In this document: positions 58,501-64,000 of the stretch, piece by piece
Layout of the letters: each line of letters begins with the position of its first letter
Numbering within the stretch: the first letter of the stretch is position 1
Assembly (NCBI GenBank): GCA_017454015.1
Contig: JAFTDW010000036.1
Coordinates: 1-64,000, forward strand
Source of the DNA: Bacteroidales bacterium
Lineage (GTDB): Bacteria; Bacteroidota; Bacteroidia; Bacteroidales; P3
DNA: 64,000 nucleotides
Reading direction: 5' to 3'
Made by a program: the position numbers and the translations under genes
The notes under the pieces: model-generated
The model's database searches: none
Seen by the model: the letters and a program-made list of their open reading frames with translations, nothing else
Told to the model about the DNA's origin: nothing

Positions 58501-61125
58501 GGTGAGGGCGGCAGTGGTGTACCCGGGAGTCTGCGACTCACTGTTCATCCACGCTCCGCCTCTGCTCCATCTGTAGTAGTGGCTCACCCCTGCCAGGCCG
58601 GTGGCCTGCAGGGTAGCCCGCTCGTTGTTGCATATAGCTACGCTGTCGGGATTGATGGTGGGCGTCGGTATCGGCCACACCGTGATGTCTATCGTCTGCG
58701 TGTCAGCACACACCGTGCCCCTCGTGCGACCGTATACCGTGATGGTCTGCGTGCCCGGAGTGGCAAGGGTGTAGCTGCGGCTCGCCGTCATCGCCCAGCT
58801 CCCGTATGTCCAGAACTGGTACTCCAGCGTGGAGTCGCTCGACGCTGTGATGGTCACACTGTTGCCGGCACATATCCCCGTAGTGTCCGCGCTCAGCGAG
58901 AAACTCGGGTTGTGTATCACCACGTGGAACGTGTCGGAACTCACACACGTCATAGGTCTGTTCATGGCACGCACCACATAGCTGTAGTTGCTGTCGGTCG
59001 TCGGTATGGTTATGCTACTCCTGTTGGCCACAAGCATCGTGGTGTCGCCGTTCCAGTCAAAGTAGTAGGCGCCCCATCCACCGGTGCTGCCCGTCACGGT
59101 CAGCGTGGCCGAGCTGTTGGGACACACATGCCCGTTGCCGGCTATCGTCACCTGCGGACGCTTCGAGGTCAGGATGTTCATCTGCACAGTGTCGCAGCAC
59201 ACATGGTCCGTCGTGTGGCCTATCAGCCAGAACCGGCTCAGGCCAGTCGACGAATAGTTCGTAGCCTGTATCGGCAGGAAAGTGGTGCCAGTCACCGTGT
59301 CCCAGCCACCACTCACTATAGTGGTCGTGCCAGTGATGTTCGTGGCATAGAAACGGTATATCTCCGCTCCGCTCCACGTTATACGCACCGAGTCTTCGTT
59401 GCACAGGTTGTAGTTGTCGTTGTATAACACAAGGTTCGACCCTACCGTAAGATGCGGCATGGCATGAACACCTATCTCCACAGTGTCTGTTCCCTCAAAC
59501 CAACGGCCCAGCACCAGCTTGTAGGCTTTCACTATGTATCTCGTCGTAACACTCGGACTCACCGTGACACTCGGCAGCCGCGACGGCAGCGTTGCGCCAC
59601 CCAGGCTCCCTACATACCACACACAGCTGTCGGCACACGCCACACTCATCGTGTAGCTCTCACCAGCACATATCGCCGTGTCGCCACCGGCATCGCTCAG
59701 GCAGCTGTAATAGCCCACCGTGATAGTGTCGCACGCCTGGTTGCCGCAACTGTCCACGACACACACGGCCACCCTTCTCGCCGGATTGAGAGCCACGTTT
59801 TTCGTAGCACTGCCCACCACTCCGGTCGAGCCTATAGGGTCGTACCACCTTATAGTGGGATTGGGCACTCCGCCCGTTACGGCAGCGGTCAACGTCGCCG
59901 TGCCTCCCGCGGTGTCCTCCACACTCGACACACTCACCGACACAGGATCCACATTAACAATGTTTATCACTATCGAGTCGGCGTCTATGCTCGGGCAGCT
60001 GCCCACTATCGAGTAGTATATCGAAGCCGACTCCGTACCCTCACTGGTCCCGTCAAGCAACGCACAGAAGGGCACCACGACACTGTCCACACCGGCGGCA
60101 AACGTGGCCTGCTGCGGCATAGTGTAGTCACTGCCACGCACTGCACTGCCGCTGGTGGTGAACGCCACGGTGCGCAGAGTGCTGTTGGGGTCGCTCAACC
60201 GCAGCACTATGTCAGTGCAGCAGCTCTCGTTAAGACGGTTGGCATACACCGGCGCGTCAAGCTGGTAGCTGGTCAGAGAACCAGCCTCCAGAAACACCGC
60301 CGAGTTGCCAGTGTTGTCGGCAACATCCGTGATGCCTATCTTTATATGGTAACTCTTGCACGGCGTCACATGCGCCTTGGCAGTCAACACCGTGGTGAAT
60401 CCGTTGAACTCTATAGTAGCTCCGTCAGTATTGTCCACATAATACTGCGTATTGGTCAACACACAGCTACTGAACCCATTGGGCACGCCGCCGTTGATGG
60501 TCTGTATGCTTATAGGCAATGTGGTGCCCGGCACCAACGCTATGTTCGCGTTGTTGTACCTCACCGGGTCGCTCGCATCGTTGCTCGTCAGGAAAAAACC
60601 AAACACATCGCCGTAGTCATTGCACACAAAACTCGGATACTCCTCGCTGGCAAACACAAAATGGAACTGCACAGTGTCGCTCCTTGGTATAAAGTCGAAC
60701 TCCAGCACCGAACAGTCGTACAGCCCATAGCCACCGTCGTCAAGACCGGCCATCTGCGGGTCATTGTAAGCCGCCACGCCCGTGCTCGACGTCTGGATAT
60801 AGTCCGCCCCATGGTCCGGACCAACGGCATCCACCACGTTGCCCGTGCTTAAGATGATGCCCTCACGGATGCCTAAGTTCGTCGCCGTACTACCCGTGGA
60901 GAAAGTGCCTATGGCATTGCCGTGTATCACCGCACTGCTACCGTTGAACCTAACATTGGTCACGTTAACACCGCTACCCGTCAGGATGTTGTTCACTAGC
61001 TGCTCAGGCGTCCAGCCAAGCTGGTCGCAGCTCTGCACCTGCAACTGAGCCTCCACTTTAGTCGACCCAGCCAAAAAAACCACCATAACAAGCGCCCCCG
61101 AGAGCACCCTTCTCATCATTCTCAT
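49504..61125 (-). CDS. Giant T9SS surface protein: choice-of-anchor L domain, ~40 Ig-like repeats, type B sorting domain
   Basis: About 3873 residues from the ATG at 61125 (MRMMRRVLSGALVMVVFLAG, a clean signal peptide); ATG 61173 is an alternative. A still longer frame would need a TTG at 61212 that overlaps the promoter box. A choice-of-anchor L-like domain (about 30-300; GIREGIILSTGN, FVFASEEYPSFVC) is followed by roughly forty units of 75-85 residues with CxGxxVxLTASGAxxYSWxG and TTTYTVxG, Cys-bearing PKD/Ig-like repeats. The C-terminal 90 residues (APNAFTPDEATN, MDIYSRNGILVF, GTYVYVIKTE) are the gliding-motility-type (type B) T9SS sorting domain. Function is likely adhesion or surface layer; unknown. 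Confidence 0.93.
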   Translation of the reverse strand: MRMMRRVLSGALVMVVFLAGSTKVEAQLQVQSCDQLGWTPEQLVNNILTGSGVNVTNVRFNGSSAVIHGNAIGTFSTGSTATNLGIREGIILSTGNVVDAVGPDHGADYIQTSSTGVAAYNDPQMAGLDDGGYGLYDCSVLEFDFIPRSDTVQFHFVFASEEYPSFVCNDYGDVFGFFLTSNDASDPVRYNNANIALVPGTTLPISIQTINGGVPNGFSSCVLTNTQYYVDNTDGATIEFNGFTTVLTAKAHVTPCKSYHIKIGITDVADNTGNSAVFLEAGSLTSYQLDAPVYANRLNESCCTDIVLRLSDPNSTLRTVAFTTSGSAVRGSDYTMPQQATFAAGVDSVVVPFCALLDGTSEGTESASIYYSIVGSCPSIDADSIVINIVNVDPVSVSVSSVEDTAGGTATLTAAVTGGVPNPTIRWYDPIGSTGVVGSATKNVALNPARRVAVCVVDSCGNQACDTITVGYYSCLSDAGGDTAICAGESYTMSVACADSCVWYVGSLGGATLPSRLPSVTVSPSVTTRYIVKAYKLVLGRWFEGTDTVEIGVHAMPHLTVGSNLVLYNDNYNLCNEDSVRITWSGAEIYRFYATNITGTTTIVSGGWDTVTGTTFLPIQATNYSSTGLSRFWLIGHTTDHVCCDTVQMNILTSKRPQVTIAGNGHVCPNSSATLTVTGSTGGWGAYYFDWNGDTTMLVANRSSITIPTTDSNYSYVVRAMNRPMTCVSSDTFHVVIHNPSFSLSADTTGICAGNSVTITASSDSTLEYQFWTYGSWAMTASRSYTLATPGTQTITVYGRTRGTVCADTQTIDITVWPIPTPTINPDSVAICNNERATLQATGLAGVSHYYRWSRGGAWMNSESQTPGYTTAALTTPGQDTTSYTYVLHSWDANHHCEGTDTAKVHVHPIPDVTISAPRWACDSGMITIVASGATTYSFGDESHFDTVNIWQRQVTRTTTFTVYGRDRLGLCTGVDTFTVHVRTLPQVTINGRTSSTAYVCDRDSIVLRAGGATSYQWLDNMSSDAVRVERNLTSNVIYTLSGSTTEHGIACPNTATINVVVRTPSPARLTASDTSICDGETVTLTASNRDNVATIEYSWFDTLAFGSGVQRTVSPRNLAPVGTCHDTVYTYTVYSRNADGSCLNSATRSITVHQLPTTTLTPDADATCSGGSVQFGYSANGCSPFTYSFNSTSSYGTSTQHTESGLTASSARRYVLYVRDANGCEGSDTATIRVSNYPMGLRLSVDDSTVCAGDSVTFTATGATQYSWDGGRTYGSTRVYGMVVTRDTLMTVYGANDDTLCHRAAQVMVHVYTAPELSARVTDTVICNGGSSTITVSGSDQYRMGNSGSYGTTNSWTVSPTSTTTYSIFGRPQGAECPSNVTVTITVKPLPTVVLNAQPDTVCLGSSATLRASGANLYSFTGSAPFTATDSSIVVPTRTGATQYSVTGRDTTLGVTCTNSGNVTVQTLSYPNIRLGATDTAFCKDSCVVLTARGADRYSWMNNSSYRANNSRDTICPTASGVYTVFGTWQNGMCESSQSINITVYMPTQVTLSSDRPSYGENEQAVLTATAAGCQFSWNGGAYGSSNTYTTPALDSGSHTFSVCAMNANGCVWCDTITVTAYAYAEARLIATDTSICRGESVTLTATGARYYSWDGGVNYAATPTSLTVVPTRDTTVILYGCDDLLHREYNTSDTVHIRVTAIPQFTLSPMSTTACRTEQVTYTATPGTSGAAYQYSFNGGAFASINTHTLTADTTGTVRVICRSVANNRCQTTRTATITVLDLPTVSLSATATDICNGQSVTLRARGALRYSWNGGAMTTDSVRTVNPTTTTVYTVEGEVSGAAVCRSVDSVTVRVHYQPVLTTSGDTAICIGDTINLTASGAGLYEWNGGAASRNGVYRVHPATTTRYTLRATDSAGMCPVTTYFNVRVNLLPTVTLTSGAQRAGIGSPVLLTAAGASDYSWDFGSTYGSSTHITTHGQPGEHEFCVIGRDTNGCKNVGCCRVTFFDVPSTLTVSVTSDTVCEGSSDTVLVQGASYYQWSTDGVNFAPSTPSSTMTSYAIVVTQDTTVYVRGFNQTSDLSFYSSATARIGVKRYPVISITTSTANNEICFGDQTAIVLSGADRWKFDRFSESSVSRYPVQPTRTTRYAVEGRYNGSSCISRDTVTIKVNMLPTVTMSITPDSMCVGDQVQLQATSATARSYVWNDSVTGSQRRVSPAATTTYTVTVTDSNGCKMSASHQLRVFNYHPVTLAPSRRSFCHDSTITLTATSDAGAVYRWLDDTIGWVRYNSVRRTPGSSTNYYVETANSNGMCVSRAQTHVTVNPLPYVRAQVNYSNICHGDRVRISAAGDARWWSWNDTNHYATRRTTLDTTPAGNSGHWAYFTIYGKTDSNCVSRHTDSVWVNSVPVIQISGDTTVCQGDSTLFVASGAMQYSWFNRNNFGGTRDSMIVNDSIIKPINRDTTIVCYGANESSRCYSSATIHVSMFTYASLRARATTNEICEGDSVCITLSGAQSYSYDDPVRTHFNNVTTYCFAPIDTTTYRFYGLADNGRCVSDALVKINVTRLPRLYISTSVSDACVGDVFSARLSGADQYSWNGSYYRSNPQYYDTVTATRNTYYIGGRRLTNAGYCYSYDTVSIRRWTYPELRLTSTRDTICAGDSIRLTAQDTTGIRTYYKWQGDTMFRTVTTRDTALALSGYVPIEAVNYADSLFMCVTHDSIYIHVNTLPYVHITQGPEVAKCKFEDVELTVSGAGEGGEYSWFDTNDYSRYNTSMTDMPPATRTYIVYGRDDNYCVGWDTCRVVIYNYPDNFYLTASRYDICHGDSVQLYSNGARFFTNDANGQWIVSDSSYVTNLDTTSTLWMYGATDSTMCYDSAFVMIRVHEYPNTHATADRTIYCSGDTATITASGATMYAIEEGDSLFTHNNVFRVVVLADTDIVVYGRDNINLCVAPDTVRVRVQQLPVFTVSASPDSICIGSTSQLTASGADRYSWNGGQSYDSTAQHTVRPDSTTVYVVWGESDYPANNISCRSKEEIEVVVFPYPQVAIFTEVPSGCQGEPLRFAYSGNADSIAWLGDANYEYTTRSTDTVELRLDSTGWVYVYGKYTGGICPAKDSVYITIYPAPTTTASITSDTVCAGDTVVLTLSGAEYYSVSNDAFGYNTTHILIPDSTRTYIIVGENFSDGHRCRTNDTLTITVMQYPDLHLMADTLNICYGDVVTFEGGNADILSWEGGEWMEGQRFRTQETPLVTHVYTLAGSNAGGKCVAKDSVKIVVHRLPLMVLHPDRPDICRGDQVRLTVEDEGCVLYSWDSLATYTVNHFHDTTPRRGNLAYFRAYGVDAFGCISFADTVVTISDVPQVQLVASDTAICMGDKIILSATGAKLYSWDDGNSYDKTNVITVVPPHDTVYTVYGASENEQCRSKAAVRVSVYEYPYATIEGPDKFCQGDTLSLYVNTNATSVFWSSEPGDRQLNYNNQYYNRTIRLKFMDTTTYTVEAYLHICTTTVDHKVIMVPYPKLNISVNTREICVGGSTPSGVAIAPDTVIVEATGANLYSWDGGNTQVPDTSWKYIPTLPNPSEFYPDSVFVYWFYSYSDDTLCRTADSVHVRVDQWPALTVCNGNNYQGIDCDSSCMGRGRYLDGYTFAPVTWTATPRDNSLEGQEHSYRPYVDPRGNTTYLVSTVNGKCYNAYTYNISTGILPSSYGVCDPAQIRRGTNAVTYRNLSTNAAGVMWYFPDGYYSNAKDRINYVVPTDAVDSFPVILIAYNGGCFDTSVVRVDIVNDEVWAPNAFTPDEATNSIFYVRTVHATNFHMDIYSRNGILVFSTDDPEQGWDGKYKGKKCPQGTYVYVIKTEPDNHTGKDHYVKGTVTLLR
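49800..59700 (-). repeat. Array of ~40 Ig-like coding repeats of ~75-85 residues
   Basis: The repeats are much more diverged than those at 1-2870: the Cys pair, GA-YSW motif and TTTY motif recur, but few long identical DNA stretches are visible. This suggests an old array under selection to keep its fold. Confidence 0.8.
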
Positions 61126-61209
61126 AATTCTGCAATAAGTTTTTTCTCTGCAACTTGTAGAATTGTTCCTCATATTTTTGAGCTTTTTTAGTCTTTGTGT
61201 TTTAATTTG

Positions 61210-61217
61210 CAAAGATA
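61210..61217 (-). promoter_or_regulatory. TAnnTTTG -7 box for the giant surface protein
   Basis: TATCTTTG on the minus strand, 85 bp before the chosen ATG. It overlaps the TTG at 61212, which argues against translation starting there. Confidence 0.6.
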
Positions 61218-61239
61218 CGCTTTATTTATTAGATAAAAA

Positions 61240-61283
61240 TAAAAAAAATCAAAACCGGCCCCCTCAACCGCCCGTTGAGAGGC
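61240..61283 (-). terminator. Terminator of tsaE
   Basis: An imperfect stem (GGCC plus CTCAAC at 61257-61268 with GTTGAG plus GGCC at 61274-61283) is followed on the minus strand by GGTTTTGATTTTTTTT. It ends the tsaE transcript before the giant gene's promoter. The gap 61284-61428 holds nothing else that I can see. Confidence 0.55.
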
Positions 61284-61428
61284 CTGTTTAGCCGTTGTTT
61301 TTGGTCGCTTCATATAGCGTCTCTTTGTAGTTAAGACGCGCAACTCGCGATTTTGTAACAAGAATTTTGAAAAATAATATTTTTTAACAAAAACCTGTTG
61401 GTAAATTCACAGCAAGTATACTGCTGAA

Positions 61429-61872
61429 TCAGAGCGTTTCATTGACGACAAAGACACTCAGTTGACGGATTTCGTTTTTTTCTGAAAAGACAAGTCGCAG
61501 ATAATGGTCGGGGAGCAGCTGCTCTATGTTTTCCGTCCACTCGGTGAAGCAATAATCACCGCTGTTGAAATACTCCACACAGCCGGTATCGAAAGCCTCT
61601 CCAACTGTCTTGATGCGATAAAAATCGAAATGATAAACAGGATTGTCGCAAGCATCATGATACTCATTGATGATGGCGAATGTGGGACTGCACACCACAT
61701 CACTGACCCCCAGCTGCTTACAGAGCTCCTTTATCAACGTTGTCTTGCCCACCCCCATAGGGCCGAAAAAGGCATAAAACCTCTCGTTGGGAAATGTGGC
61801 AAGCAACTGCGATGCCACCTCGGGAAGCTGCTCCACTGCGGTTATCTCTGTTTGAAAAGAAAGAGTCTCCAT
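61429..61872 (-). CDS. tsaE: tRNA threonylcarbamoyladenosine biosynthesis ATPase
   Basis: 147 residues. Walker A is FFGPMGVGKTTLIKELC, and CSPTFAIINEY and HFDFYRIK match the TsaE (YjeE) family. It works with TsaB, TsaC and TsaD to modify A37 of ANN-decoding tRNAs. No other tsa gene is in the window. Divergent from rsfS. Confidence 0.94.
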   Translation of the reverse strand: METLSFQTEITAVEQLPEVASQLLATFPNERFYAFFGPMGVGKTTLIKELCKQLGVSDVVCSPTFAIINEYHDACDNPVYHFDFYRIKTVGEAFDTGCVEYFNSGDYCFTEWTENIEQLLPDHYLRLVFSEKNEIRQLSVFVVNETL

Positions 61873-62010
61873 ATCAACAAGTTTATCAAAAGAAACGCCA
61901 CAGCGAGATTTTTATTGCAACAAAGGCATTTGCACGGCACTGCTGGGCACCTTGCAAGGGCACCGCAAACAACAATTCCATATTTTTTAAAATATATCGG
62001 CTTATTTTAG

Positions 62011-62018
62011 TATTTTTG
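62011..62018 (+). promoter_or_regulatory. TAnnTTTG -7 box for rsfS-ftsH
   Basis: TATTTTTG on the plus strand, 25 bp before the rsfS ATG at 62043. The -33 element is not clear. Confidence 0.5.
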
Positions 62019-62042
62019 CAAAAGCAATTATTTTTTCATTGA

Positions 62043-62441
62043 ATGGCAAAAAGCAAGTTAAACATCTCAGAATCAGAAATACTAAACAAAATAATCACAA
62101 CGACGCTCAACGGCAAAAAAGCCGAGGACGTGGTGTCGATTGATTTGCGCGGTATCGAGACGGCTCCCGCCGACTTTTTCATCATAGCAACGGGCAATGT
62201 CCCGTCGCATACCGAGGCTTTGTCGGACGCCGTTTACAAAGCCGTGAAACAAAACCTCGGATATGCACCACGCAGGATTGAAGGCTACGACTTGGGCGAG
62301 TGGATTTTGATGGACTACTTCGATGTTGTGGTACACATTTTTATCGGTGCCAAACGCGACTTCTACCGACTGGAAGAGCTTTGGGGCGACGGGAAAATGG
62401 TCGCCGTGAAAGGCCATAAGGATTTAGAGCAGGAAGTTTGA
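62043..62441 (+). CDS. rsfS: Ribosomal silencing factor
   Basis: 132 residues, family length. RsfS binds ribosomal protein L14 and blocks subunit joining when nutrients are short. Visible: [58 protein letters not shown] and [11 protein letters not shown]. It lies 52 bp upstream of ftsH on the same strand, a usual Bacteroidota pairing. Confidence 0.96.
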   Translation: MAKSKLNISESEILNKIITTTLNGKKAEDVVSIDLRGIETAPADFFIIATGNVPSHTEALSDAVYKAVKQNLGYAPRRIEGYDLGEWILMDYFDVVVHIFIGAKRDFYRLEELWGDGKMVAVKGHKDLEQEV

Positions 62442-62493
62442 AAGAATTTTAGGCTGGAGGAGCGGGCGTTTCTATTATCAATTCACTAATTCT

Positions 62494-64000
62494 ATGGACA
62501 ACAACAATAACAATAATGACCGGCAGCAGCAGAAGCCACCGAAAGGGCCTCAGCAGCAGAAACCACCAAAGGGTAGCCGCGTCATGTACATCATCTACGC
62601 GGTAATCATAGCGGTATTGGGCACCATGCTGCTCGGCAGCGGCGGAAGCACCCAAAACCCCAAGATAAGCTGGAGCAAGCTTGAGCGCATACTGCTCAAC
62701 AACGACTACAGCAAGATAACCATAGTGAACCAGGAATTTGCCGAAATCCACATAAAAGACGACGCCGTAGCCAGAGACACAAGCTATAACGACCTTGTGG
62801 GCAAGCCATCGGTGAACGGCAAAAGCACCGGCAACGGTTTTTACAAGTACGAGTTTGTAACATTTGAGAGTTTTGAAAAAGACCTTGCCCGCGTCGAGGA
62901 GCAGATCATCCGCAGGGATACCGCCGGCGTGGAGCTGGAGAGCCGCAAACAGGAGATAATCAATGAAAGCCGCATAGACCTCACACCCGAGAAACGCACC
63001 AACGCGTGGAAAGAGATTTTCGCCATGCTGTGGCCTCTGCTGCTGCTCATAGGTTTCTTTGCACTGATGAGCTTCATCACCCGCCGCCAAATGGGCGGTG
63101 GCAACGGTGGCGGCCTGTTCGGCATATCGAAAAGCAAAGCCCGCATGTACGACGGCAAGACAAGCACCAACATCACCTTCAAGGACGTGGCGGGACTTGC
63201 CGGAGCCAAGGAGGAGGTGATGGAAGTGGTGGACTTCCTCAAAAACCCCAAGCGCTATACAGACCTCGGCGGCAAGATTCCCAAAGGGGTGCTGCTTGTG
63301 GGACCTCCGGGTACGGGCAAGACACTGCTGGCCAAAGCGGTGGCTGGCGAGGCCGGAGTGCCTTTCTTCTCCATGTCGGGTAGCGACTTTGTGGAGATGT
63401 TTGTCGGTGTAGGTGCGTCACGTGTGAGAGACCTCTTCGAAGAGGCCAAGAAGAAAGCGCCGTGCATCATCTTCATCGACGAGATTGACGCCGTGGGACG
63501 CGCCCGCGGACACAACGGACTTACTGGAGCCAACGACGAGCGCGAGAGCACCCTCAACCAACTGCTTACAGAGATGGACGGTTTCAGCAGCGGCACAAGC
63601 GTGATAGTGCTTGCCGCCACGAACCGCGCCGACGTGCTGGACAAAGCCCTGCTGCGCGCAGGACGCTTTGACAGGCAGATCTATGTAGACCTGCCCGACA
63701 TAGAAGAGCGCAAAGCCATTTTCGACGTACACATGCGCGGCTTGAAGCTGGAAGACAACGACAACGACAGCAAGGTAGACCGCGACTTCCTCGCCAAGCA
63801 GACCCCGGGGTTCTCGGGGGCAGACATAGCCAACGTGTGCAACGAGGCGGCCCTCGTCGCGGCGCGGCGCGGAGGCTCCTCGATAGGCAAACAGGACTTC
63901 CTCGACGCCATTGACCGCATAGTGGGCGGCCTTGAGAAACGCACCAAGGTGCTCACCGAACACGAGAAACGCGTGATAGCCTACCACGAGAGCGGGCACG
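62494..64000 (+). CDS. ftsH: ATP-dependent membrane zinc metalloprotease FtsH (3' end outside window)
   Basis: The first 502 codons from the ATG at 62494. A cytoplasmic Gln/Pro-rich leader (1-27), membrane segments at about 30-48 and 175-195 around a periplasmic region, then the AAA domain: Walker A GPPGTGKT (270-277), Walker [10 protein letters not shown], the [10 protein letters not shown] pore region and the SRH phrase [21 protein letters not shown]. The zinc motif starts at the very edge as YHESGH (HExxH conserved; usually HEAGH). FtsH degrades misfolded membrane proteins and short-lived regulators. The peptidase domain continues outside the window. Confidence 0.97.
   Translation, partial: MDNNNNNNDRQQQKPPKGPQQQKPPKGSRVMYIIYAVIIAVLGTMLLGSGGSTQNPKISWSKLERILLNNDYSKITIVNQEFAEIHIKDDAVARDTSYNDLVGKPSVNGKSTGNGFYKYEFVTFESFEKDLARVEEQIIRRDTAGVELESRKQEIINESRIDLTPEKRTNAWKEIFAMLWPLLLLIGFFALMSFITRRQMGGGNGGGLFGISKSKARMYDGKTSTNITFKDVAGLAGAKEEVMEVVDFLKNPKRYTDLGGKIPKGVLLVGPPGTGKTLLAKAVAGEAGVPFFSMSGSDFVEMFVGVGASRVRDLFEEAKKKAPCIIFIDEIDAVGRARGHNGLTGANDERESTLNQLLTEMDGFSSGTSVIVLAATNRADVLDKALLRAGRFDRQIYVDLPDIEERKAIFDVHMRGLKLEDNDNDSKVDRDFLAKQTPGFSGADIANVCNEAALVAARRGGSSIGKQDFLDAIDRIVGGLEKRTKVLTEHEKRVIAYHESGH

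Noticed and set aside
61126..61212. TTG start at 61212 for the giant surface protein
   Set aside because: It lies within the TAnnTTTG promoter box, so the mRNA would not contain it.

Overview
The window looks like a chromosomal piece of an uncultured member of the Bacteroidales (Bacteroidota). Evidence: promoters of the TAnnTTTG type upstream of many genes, weak or absent Shine-Dalgarno sequences, type IX secretion (T9SS) hallmarks (a PorX regulator, a gingipain-type C25 peptidase with a C-terminal sorting domain, and a giant surface protein with a gliding-motility-type C-terminal domain), fimbrillin-like lipoproteins, and the guaB plus three-parvulin gene cluster. GC content appears clearly above 50 percent. 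No rRNA, tRNA, CRISPR array, intact transposase or prophage was seen.

Layout. 1-4421 (minus): the first 1473 codons of a secreted giant protein (leucine-rich repeats, an InlB-type B repeat, then about sixteen 51-53-residue Cys-containing repeats) that runs off the left edge. 4636-7463: two exported bleomycin-hydrolase-like C1 peptidases. 7679-11134: panB, an unknown secreted protein and a MoxR ATPase; dispersed intergenic repeats flank panB. 11215-17065: guaB followed by three parvulin-type envelope chaperones. 17222-19205: an unknown exported protein and a nitroreductase. 19334-23829: a potassium-uptake cluster, trkA and two trkH paralogues. 23892-29697: a co-directional minus-strand set holding a (p)ppGpp-hydrolase-like HD protein, a STAS protein, a SpoIIE-type phosphatase fused to an anti-sigma-type kinase, a membrane protein, a RelA/SpoT-type synthetase and a cytidylate-kinase-like protein. 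29753-34838: porX between two paralogous fimbrillin-like lipoproteins. About 34905-35173: a strong candidate for a structured small RNA (6S-like). 35469-41055: tex and mfd. 41132-45031: the gingipain-like peptidase. 45294-49413: rluA-like, psd, cdsA, cdaA, folP. 49504-61125: a single giant T9SS surface protein of about 3870 residues. 61429 to the end: tsaE, then rsfS and ftsH on the plus strand; ftsH is cut by the right edge.

How it fits together. Much of the window concerns the envelope: periplasmic chaperones, surface lipoproteins, three large exported proteins and the T9SS regulator PorX. A second theme is nucleotide and stress signalling: c-di-AMP synthesis (cdaA), potassium transport (trkA/trkH, a process often controlled by c-di-AMP in other bacteria), alarmone synthesis and breakdown, and partner switching. 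The regulatory links between these are inference from gene content and order, not something the sequence proves.

Two large genes that run off the window edges (1-4421 minus and 62494-64000 plus) were read directly from the DNA. Many long open frames opposite the repeat-rich genes are shadows and are not annotated.
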